DNA of 13,736 bases, taken from the NCBI GenBank assembly GCA_027604665.1, contig JADGIZ010000434.1:1-13736 (forward strand). Direction: 5' to 3'. Origin of the DNA: Polyrhizophydium stewartii. Taxonomy: Eukaryota > Chytridiomycota > Chytridiomycetes > Rhizophydiales. Each line of letters starts with the position of its first letter. The stretch's first letter is position 1. A program made the position numbers and the translations under genes. This document shows, piece by piece, positions 7,026-13,736 of this stretch. The notes beneath the pieces were generated by a model. It did not search any database. It saw nothing but the letters and a program-made list of their open reading frames with translations, and was not told the DNA's origin.

Positions 7026-10000
7026 ATGGACGCCGACGTGCTGCTCGCCAAGCACGGCGTGGGCGAGCTCAAGGCCATCTTGGCCAAGATAAAGTGCGCC
7101 CACGCCCCCTCGCCTGCCACGGGTCGGCCGCTGTTGCCTGAGCCTGCGTCTACGCCAGCCCCACCGCCCCCTTGCTCACGCCATTCCGCCTCGACAGGGC
7201 CGATGCCGACCGCAAGAAGCACGACCTGCGCATCATGGTCGGGTGCGTGCGCAGCGGCACCCGCAGTCCCCTTCCGCAGCACACACACGGCGACGCACTG
7301 CGCCCCGCGCGAGCTGCACGCCATGCCGGGCGTGCGCCGCGCGCGCCAGCCTGAACGCTGCGCCGCGGCCGCCGCTCTCGTGCGCCTCGCTCTCGCCATC
7401 TCTCGGGCTGACGCCGCCACCAAACCCCCATGCGCGGTGCGGCGACGCCTGCGGCCGCCTGCCGACCACCAGCGAGCGCTACCGCGACGTCATTGGTGCG
7501 GCCGACGCCATCCAGGTCATGCGCGAGGCGACGCAGAAGATGGGCGACCTGTTTGACCAGACGGACGCCCTCTGCGACGTCGCCGCGCTCAAGCGGCGTG
7601 TGCTTCAGCAGACGGCGAGCAGCTCGGACGTGGCCGCCGAGGACCGCAAGCGCCAGCTGTTCCCCGTCGCAGCTCAGATACGGCTGCTTGTAATTACTCC
7701 GGAGCAGGCAAGCCGTTCCCCTTCGACTCTCCTCTCGGGCTCGAGCGCTCGAGGCTGACTTGCCGCCGCAGATCTGGAGCGCGCTCGAGTCCCAGCAGTT
7801 CCTGTCCGCTAGCAGGCTGTACCTCATCTCGCGCCTGGTGTTCCGCGGCCTGCAGACGCCGCGCCCGGGTTCGGCAATCAATGTGCTGGTGCGTGGCCGT
7901 CGCATTCTGTATGCACAAAGTGCTAAGATAGGCTCACAAAGTCTGCAATCGCGCAGGCATCGTTCCCTGTCGTGCAGCGCCAGTGGGACGCTATCAGCCC
8001 GTTCCGCACCCAGATTGTCGAAAAAGCGACAGAGAACCTGCGCAACGTCGAGCTTTCGGACCGCACCATCTTGGAGACGCTCGGTGCAATCTCCATGCTC
8101 GACAACCAGACGCCGCGCGCTCTGCTGGACACGTTCCTCGCCCAGCGTGCCAAGGCCCTCGAGCAGATCTTTGCGGATGCATCAACCAAGAGTGCGCCTG
8201 CCGGCCAGTCGGCCGACGATGTTGCCCAGCAGATCATTGGCAGTCTGCGACTTGTGCAGCGCACCCTCGAGACGGTCCATGCTCTGTTCCACACCCCGAC
8301 GCGCACCGACCTTGAGCATCCTGCCGCTTCGCCGTCGTCGAATCCGGCCCCCGCCGCCCGACAGCCAGAGGCGGCACGCATCGTCGTGTTTCTCACGTCG
8401 CTGCAGCAGCCGTCGGCTATCGACAGCACTGCTGCACCGGCCGACTCGCAGCGTCTCGTCGCCAGCCTGTACTCGGAAAAGGCCAACGTCAACATCCTCT
8501 TCCGCCATCTGCCTGAGCCCATCCAGCGATTCGTGCCAGTCATCAATCTCGGCCCATCAGGCGCGGCTCTCGACAACGCCTTTCTGCAATCGAGCTCCAG
8601 ATCATGGCTTTCCAAGATCGCGGAGCAGATCCAGACGGCGGGCGGCCGCGCAGCAGTGGCCATCTATTCTGGCGCTGTCTTGGCCGCTGCGCGCGCAAGC
8701 GTGATCGAGTTCATCGGCACGATCGAGACCGAACCCGTGGGCGGGGTCCTTTCGGCGCAAAGTATCAGTGCGTCGCCGACTGCTGCTGCAGCTGGCGCAC
8801 TCGCGCAGGTGGCTCCCAAGCAGGCATGGATTGAGGCAAGTGATGCTGCTGCGGCGCCTGAAAGCGGTCCAATCCGCTGACGCTCTTGGATCCAGCTCGT
8901 CACGGCAGTTCTCGCCGATCCGGCCTTCTCGCTCTGGACAGGCGTCTGCCGCAAGCTGTTCCTGGCCCGCTCCAAGAAGCTCATCGAGACGGCCTTTGAG
9001 CCGATTGTGCGCCAGCCACGCACGCTTCTGTCGGCGTCCGTCGACCATCTGTCGCACGGCGGACACGCTGATCGCGACGTCGCAAGCTTTGTGTGGAATG
9101 CGGGCAGCAGCGGGCCTGGCGGCGCTTCAGGCGTCTCTGGCGTCGTGGCCGACATAATGGACCGCGCTGTCACGCACGAGGCGCTGCAAGCCGTGTGCCG
9201 TATGCAGACGCCTGCCATGAGCGATCTCGGCGAGGCATTTGAGAGTGCGGCCGTCAGCGTGCTCGAGGATATCTTGCCTTTGCTTGGCCGCGCACATGCA
9301 TCTGGGCGGCAGGCGACCGCGGGCAGGCGTGGTTCCGTGTACGCCGCCGCCCGCCTCAAGGAGCCCAAGCTCGGCATGTTTGATTTGCGTGCCGATGCAG
9401 AGGCCCTCGCGTCGGCCCTGCAGGATGCATTCTCTGCGGCCGTCAAGGCGTACCGCGATGGAATGCTCGCCCATCTCAACAGCATCCAGTCCAAGATGAG
9501 CGAGGCCAATATTGCTGAATACGGTGGGCTGCTGCCTTTGAGGCCCGTGCGGCTTGCTGCGTGTGCTGACCCCTCGGCTTTGCTCTTCACAGTCCTTGGG
9601 ATTGACCAGTGCCTCTTTATCGGTCGCACCGCGCGCATCATTGCCATCAAGGTCGGCAGGCTGCATCCGGCCTTTGACATCAAGTTTGACGGAGACTCAG
9701 CGCAGACATCGTCGATTTCCTTGACTCATCAGCTCATCAGCTCGCGACTCGCGCAGGCGGCGGCTGCCTCGGACAACGATTCGGCGACGGCCAGCGGCGG
9801 ATCTGCAGACCCTGCGCTGGATGTCCACCGCCACCTTCTACCGTCGCAGGAGCAGCTCATGGAAGTCTATAACCAGGCCCATGTGTTCTGGATCAAGTCG
9901 GTTGGCGAGCGTCTGGAAGGCAAGCTCCTTGAGCAGCTCGAGTCGCACGACTGGCGCCATGGGGAACGCTTTCAGGCGCTCTGGGAGGACATTTCGGTGC

Positions 10001-11242
10001 AAGCGCACGACGAAGGCGGCAGCGTGCTCGAGAGCAAGTTCAGCCTGCCGGTGCACGCCTCGTCATTTGTCATGAATGTGCTGTTTGACGTCTGCGTCGA
10101 GCTCAACCGCATTGGCGGGTACACGCTTGAGAAGCCGTGCCTCAGGCTGCTGCTGCTTGAGCTGTCGGCTCGCATCTTGCGCGTCTACAGCACGTTTGTC
10201 ACGGCGCACGTTGAAACGGACGGCGTCTCGGAAAAGGGCACATTGCAGCTTCTCTTTGACTTTTCGTTCCTCGTCAAGGTCATCGAGGGCAGCTGGGCGG
10301 GCGGAGCACGCAATGCGGACTTGGCGGCGGCCGGCAAGCGCTCGGACGAGGCGGGCAGCAGCGAGCGAGATGCCTCCGCGATTTCGGCGCAAATCAAGCA
10401 GAAGGTGAATGCTGTGAGGGGTCTGTTTGCGGATCATGTTGGAGACTGACAGGCGGCGGCCGAGGCAGATTGACCCTATTGACCTGTCGCTTGTTGAGAC
10501 GCATGTCGCGGCCAACGTTAGCCGGTTCTACAACCGCACGTCGGTGCTGCTCGGATCGCTGCTGCTGCTCAACCCCAAGCCGCTCGAGACGAAGCGCAAC
10601 CCCTCGCTCCAGGAGCAGCACAATCTGGTTTCCGTTGCGCCGCCGTCGGCCCGCTTTGCGCTGCTTCCGATTGCAGGGGCGGCACACATGCGGACGGCGC
10701 AGTCGCGCAAGGGCACGCTGTCGCAGCAGCAGATGCCGCCAGTGCTTGGAGGCAAGCTGCGGAGCGGCAGCACGGCGGCACTGAGCCAGGGTTCGACTGA
10801 GCCGGTAACGCAGATCCGGCCCGCCCGCAGCCGCCAGAAGCCCCGCGCAAGCATCCGCCTGTCGCGCGGCGGCACGCAGGGCACCGCCGGTGCAGGCATG
10901 CAGGGCCAGGCGGGCTCTGCGTCCGTGCCTCTGATGGCGATGGACCGGCTTGCCTCGATCTCCAGCGCGCTCGGCAGTGCGTTTGGCGGCGCGCAGGCAG
11001 GCACGTCCGCGAGCTCGACCGCCAAGGACGCGGGGGCGGCGGCTGGCGGCGGCCGCGTCATGGGCATCATCCCGCTCAGCTCGTCGCAGCAGCAGCGTGC
11101 CACGGAGCTGTTCATGAACGCATCGAGCTTCATTTCGGGCGTGTGGGGCACGTCGTCGTCGGCCGTGTCATCGCCGTCGGGCCTTGGCCGGTCGAGCAAC
11201 GCAGGAAGCGGCTCGGCGTCGTCCACTCCCCGGCGCAACTGA
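7026..11242 (+). CDS. COG1: Conserved oligomeric Golgi complex subunit 1 (7 exons, 1205 aa)
   Basis: Exons: 7026-7093, 7198-7242, 7473-7689, 7772-7888, 7957-8835, 8896-10413 and 10469-11242. Frame is kept across all six junctions. COG1 is a lobe A subunit of the COG tether, which captures retrograde vesicles at the Golgi. The N-terminus fits the Vps51/COG1 domain: a short helix (MDADVLLAKHGVGELKAILA), then KKHDLRIMVG joined to ERYRDVIGAADAIQVMRE and a DLFDQTDALCD helix (residues 24-75). RLYLISRLVFRGL (about 125-137) and FPVVQRQWDAISPFRTQI (152-169) follow the usual COG1 order. Near the start of exon 7, IDPIDLSLVETHVAANVSRF then YNRTSVLLGSL (949-979) matches the conserved C-terminal block. After about residue 985 some 220 residues are low-complexity (Ala, Ser, Gly, Gln, Arg), which makes the protein longer than human COG1 (about 980 aa). 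Exon 2 is only 45 bp; intron 2 is 230 bp; intron 5 is GC-AG. A donor 10 bp earlier (10404) is a weaker choice for exon 6. Confidence 0.88.
8836..8895 (+). other. GC-AG intron (intron 5 of COG1)
   Basis: The donor is GAG|GCAAGT, the same hexamer as the ATRIP-like gene's GC-AG intron. The 60 bp intron has CTGAC near its 3' end and the acceptor GGATCCAG. Joining 8835 to 8896 in phase 0 gives QAWIE followed by LVTAVLADPAFSLWTGVCRK. Reading through instead meets TGA at 8878-8880. A nearby GT at 8840 would be in the wrong phase. Confidence 0.78.
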
Positions 11243-11512
11243 CCCCAGGTCGAATAAAGCCGTGTGCCTGGTGTTGTGTTGTGTGGGTATGAGTGGGGGG
11301 AGGGGAAAAAGGGTGGACCGAGGCGAAAGACGGCAGAGGCTGTTGACTTTCGGAGAGATAATCCTCTTCCAGCGGCCCCGATCCGATGAGATGCGCTCCA
11401 GCCGCCGTATTTATCGCGGCCCACGGGCTTCGCCGCCGCTGTTGTGGGATTGCCGCATCGTGTGAATCGACGGCAATGCAAGTCGCTGTGTGTTGCCCTC
11501 CGTCTTGGCCGC
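11243..11512. other. Convergent 3' intergenic region between COG1 and the ankyrin gene
   Basis: This 270 bp spacer lies between two facing stop codons. The left part holds the COG1 poly(A) signal and a GT/G-rich tract. The right part should hold the 3' UTR of the ankyrin gene; I found no exact AATAAA on the minus strand. No further gene is supported. Confidence 0.65.
11253..11258 (+). terminator. AATAAA polyadenylation signal of COG1
   Basis: A perfect AATAAA hexamer starts 11 nt after the COG1 stop codon (11240-11242). It is followed by a GT-rich stretch (GTGTTGTGTTGTGTGGGT) that fits a downstream processing element. This implies a very short 3' UTR. Confidence 0.65.
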
Positions 11513-12793
11513 TCAGGTGCCGCCCCGCCGCGCCAGGAACACCTCGGCATGCATGCGCTTGACCAGCGCCAGGCGCTTCATGTGCTCGAGCAGCCACTCG
11601 ACGGCGTCGGCCCTGTCGCTGGCGACGGCCGCTGCCAACGCGGCCTCGGCGCGGACACACCCGCAAGCCGCGATCCAGTCGATGGCAGGCGAGGCGGGGC
11701 GACCGCCAGAAAGCGCAAGCGGGCTGGCGGCAAAGGCGACCGAGAAGGTGCGGCGCAGCCATAGCACGCACGGCAGCTGTGCAGCGGCAGCGGCATGCGC
11801 AATGGCGGCGTCGACGGACTCGGGCGTGAACAGATGCGGGCACATGTTGAAGAGCAGCGCCAGGCTGCGGTCCGTCTGCGCCCGCGCGGCTGCAGCGAGC
11901 GTGTCGGCCGTGATTGTTGCCGGGTCGCGGGAATGCAGCCACGCAAGCGCCGGCGCTTGGCTGTTGCCCGCCGCCGCACACGCCGCCCGCTGCATCGTCG
12001 CCGCATCGCACTCATGCGCCAGTGCCTCGAGCACGCCCATGTGGCCGCCGATCGCGGCCATGAGCACCGCGGCGTCGACGCCGCCCGATGCAGGCGCCCG
12101 CGCACGCAGCAGCCGCACGACCGCCGTGCGTCCCGTGCCCGCAGCTGCAACCAGCGTCTCGGGCGTCGGCTCGCCCGCGTGAGTGTCCAGCAGCCACGCC
12201 ACGGCCGCATCGTTGCCCGACGCCGCCGCGGCCGTGAGCACGCCTGATGTCCACGCGCCGCGGGCCGCATGCCGCTCGACGCACCGCAGCACATCGAGGC
12301 GGCCGCGCCGCGCCACCGCCTCGAGCAGCGCCGTGTCGGCCGCAACCCGCTGCGACGTCACCAGAGCCTCGAACACGCCTGCCTCGGCCTCGGCCGCCAG
12401 CGCCGCGTCGACGATTGCGGTCGGCGGCATGGCGTCGACGGCGTCCAGCCAGCCGCGGCGCAGGGCCACGAGCCGCAGCGGCCGGGCGTCGGCGCCGCAG
12501 CGCACCATGGCGGCCGCGACGGCATCGAATAGCGGCCGTGCGTCGATGCACTGCAGCTCGGCCGGCGCAACGTCGAGCAGCGCCGCGCGCATCGGCGCCG
12601 GGTCGAGCCGCAGCATGTCCGCGAGCATGGCTCGTAGCGGCTCGGGCGACCCCGACGCCGCGTCGCCGTAGAAGCCCACTGCGAGCTTGGTGCGCGGGCC
12701 CGCCGTGTCCAGCACCGCGACCTGTAGCTCGCGCGGAAGGCGGTCCCAGTGCGAGGTGGGTCGCCAAGGAAGGCCGTGCGCGTCGGCGGCCAT
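11513..12793 (-). CDS. Degenerate ankyrin-repeat protein with F-box-like N-terminus (426 aa, intronless)
   Basis: A single uninterrupted frame of 426 codons runs from an ATG at 12793 to a stop at 11513-11515. Residues 15-40 (HWDRLPRELQVAVLDTAG, then PRTKLAV) look like the first helix of an F-box, which would link the protein to SCF ubiquitin ligases, but the match is weak. From about 126 to 350 there are about seven units of 28-33 residues with the ankyrin helix-turn-helix pattern, for example LLEAVARRGRLDVLRCVERH (156-175), VLTAAAASGNDAAVAWLLDT and VLMAAIGGHMGVLEALAHE. A last unit near 384-404 contains AAAVASDRADAVEWLLEH. The repeats are Ala-rich and lack the full TPLH motif. Such WDRLP-type ankyrin proteins form large families in chytrid fungi, as I recall. 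There is no signal peptide or membrane segment. The lack of introns differs from all four conserved neighbours. Binding partner and role are unknown. The frame has strong G/C third positions, as in the neighbouring exons. Confidence 0.82.
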   Translation of the reverse strand: MAADAHGLPWRPTSHWDRLPRELQVAVLDTAGPRTKLAVGFYGDAASGSPEPLRAMLADMLRLDPAPMRAALLDVAPAELQCIDARPLFDAVAAAMVRCGADARPLRLVALRRGWLDAVDAMPPTAIVDAALAAEAEAGVFEALVTSQRVAADTALLEAVARRGRLDVLRCVERHAARGAWTSGVLTAAAASGNDAAVAWLLDTHAGEPTPETLVAAAGTGRTAVVRLLRARAPASGGVDAAVLMAAIGGHMGVLEALAHECDAATMQRAACAAAGNSQAPALAWLHSRDPATITADTLAAAARAQTDRSLALLFNMCPHLFTPESVDAAIAHAAAAAQLPCVLWLRRTFSVAFAASPLALSGGRPASPAIDWIAACGCVRAEAALAAAVASDRADAVEWLLEHMKRLALVKRMHAEVFLARRGGT

Positions 12794-13637
12794 CCTTGAA
12801 GGTTGCGGGGTAAGATCTGGCGACAGAACGTTGGAGCAAGTCTGACAAAAAGGCAGCTGCTCGTTTGTGCGAGGAGCGTCGCATACTGGTCAGTCCTGTG
12901 CGCCATGAAGCTGCTCATGCGTGGCATCCTGCATGACATATGCCGCATCGAGACTTGCAGTTGCATTCTTGTGCGGGCTCCAATGATCCTGTGTCGGATG
13001 GCACCTGCTGCGCGATGATTGCGGCGTGAATGCAGTGCACGACGATCAAATGCCTCGGCTCGGCCAGCATTGCTTCAGTCGGGAATATCATCGTGCTTCT
13101 TGGCACGCGTGAATGCGATCCCATGCATCCGCCAGTCACTGGGCGTTGCTGCTGCTGATCCTGCGGGCTGCTGCACGGTGACACTGGTGCAGAGGCAAAG
13201 TGGATGCTGTTGTGCGACTGCACATGACTGCTGGAGCAGTGGAATATCCACGAATGAACCAGCATTTGGTCAACTCTGGATGTTTGGCTGCGCAGGAGCA
13301 GCATTCGAGGCAGCCGCTGCGGCGCCAGATGCCAGACGGAGTGCAGGCAGCATGATTGGCAGAGTGTGCAGTGCAGATGGTTGGGATTGGATGTGGCTCG
13401 TGCAGAATTGACGTGATTTCTGTGCAGCAAAGAGCGTATGAGGATTCCGGGAGTGAATTGTGACGATATGGGTGATCAAAGCGCGGCCTGTGCGAGCGGC
13501 AGGCGTTGGTTTGGCGCAAATCTCACTGACGACGGCATGAATTGGCGCCGCAGGATACTATTGCGCGTCTTGGGAAAGATGGACGTGATGGTTGGCCCCT
13601 TTAGCTTAGCGGCGCCGCGTTTGTTTCTTGCTCTTCA
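12794..13637. other. Gene-poor spacer of lower GC content
   Basis: No convincing gene is visible in these 844 bp. The sequence is clearly less GC-rich than the flanking genes and rich in TGC/GCA words. The longest open frames (minus 13430-12915, plus 13019-13411) give proteins with implausible amounts of Cys, His, Ser and Trp, and neither shows a known domain. The left end must hold the promoter of the ankyrin gene and the right end the promoter of the partial gene at 13638. No inverted repeats, tRNA or transposase remains were recognised. Confidence 0.6.
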
Positions 13638-13736
13638 ATGAACGCAGCTTGCCACCCCAACCCGTTTGTCGGCCGCCAGTGCCCGATCTGTCGCACGCCG
13701 CTCGGCGCGTTCTCGCCGGTCGGACATCTCATCACC
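13638..13736 (+). CDS. 5' end of a gene with a CPxC zinc-finger-like motif, cut by the window edge
   Basis: An ATG at 13638 opens a frame of 33 codons that runs off the window. The peptide contains CHPNPFVG at residues 5-12, then CPICRTPLGAFSPVGHLIT from residue 15. Cys15-Pro-x-Cys18 is typical of one half of a small zinc finger. The spacing to the window end would fit a C2HC finger of the UBZ or SLX4 type if a His and a Cys follow, or part of a RING or FYVE-like domain; this cannot be decided here. The G/C-rich third positions and the sharp compositional change at the ATG support coding. An upstream exon is possible, since the base at -3 is T and the start context is weak. Confidence 0.5.
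   Translation, partial: MNAACHPNPFVGRQCPICRTPLGAFSPVGHLIT

Noticed and set aside
11130..12011. Minus-strand 293-codon frame covering the COG1 3' end and the ankyrin gene
   Set aside because: It crosses the AATAAA region and both gene ends, is Arg/Cys/His-rich and has no domain pattern.
12012..12884. Minus-strand 290-codon frame and plus-strand frames overlapping the ankyrin gene
   Set aside because: They are Arg/Ala/Pro-rich shadows of GC-rich coding DNA. The 426-codon frame alone shows repeat structure and a helical hydrophobic pattern.
13019..13411. Plus-strand 130-codon frame in the 3' spacer
   Set aside because: High Cys, Trp and Ser content, no recognisable domain, and overlap with an equally unconvincing frame on the other strand.
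12915..13430. Minus-strand 171-codon frame in the 3' spacer
   Set aside because: Very high Cys, His, Ser and Gln content with no domain or hydrophobic pattern; the composition is that of non-coding DNA.
13595..13670. tRNA-like start containing an A-box match (TAGCTTAGCGG)
   Set aside because: I could find no B-box (GGTTCRANNCC), anticodon arm or closing acceptor stem downstream, and the stretch runs into a coding start at 13638.
1..13736. A bacterial operon, defence island or mobile element
   Set aside because: Every conserved gene is split by spliceosomal introns and belongs to eukaryotic families. No transposase, integrase, terminal repeats or CRISPR-like array was seen.

Overview
This window looks like nuclear DNA of a GC-rich fungus, most likely a zoosporic (chytrid-type) fungus. 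Coding regions are broken by short spliceosomal introns, mostly 50-105 bp. The proteins are eukaryotic housekeeping families (ATRIP, mitochondrial phosphatidylserine decarboxylase, COG1), and one degenerate ankyrin-repeat protein is of a kind I associate with Rhizophydiales chytrids. The lineage is inferred; the eukaryotic nature is read directly from the split genes. All gene models were assembled by hand by joining exons at splice sites that keep frame and family similarity.

Layout. (1) 120-3677, plus strand, 10 exons: an ATRIP/Rad26/Lcd1-like checkpoint adaptor with a polyglutamine-rich N-terminal half. (2) 4940-3959, minus strand, 4 exons: a 199-residue SET plus post-SET protein, tail to tail with gene 1. 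(3) 6794-5027, minus strand, 6 exons: mitochondrial phosphatidylserine decarboxylase (PSD1/PISD type) with an intact LGST self-cleavage site, 86 bp upstream of gene 2. (4) 7026-11242, plus strand, 7 exons: COG1, a subunit of the conserved oligomeric Golgi tethering complex, divergent from gene 3 across a 231 bp shared upstream region. (5) 12793-11513, minus strand, one exon: an ankyrin-repeat protein with an F-box-like N-terminus, tail to tail with COG1. (6) About 0.84 kb without a convincing gene. (7) From 13638, the start of a plus-strand gene with a Cys-Pro-x-Cys motif, cut by the window end.

The genes do not form a pathway. They cover DNA-damage signalling, putative protein methylation, phosphatidylethanolamine synthesis and Golgi trafficking, a normal compact fungal gene order. 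I see no mobile element, CRISPR array, rRNA, tRNA or defence-type cassette, and no clear new biological system. The points most worth a second look are the expanded polyQ ATRIP, two GC-AG introns, the preference for GTGCGT donors with CTGAC branch sites, the intronless ankyrin gene beside intron-rich neighbours, and the compositionally distinct 3' spacer.
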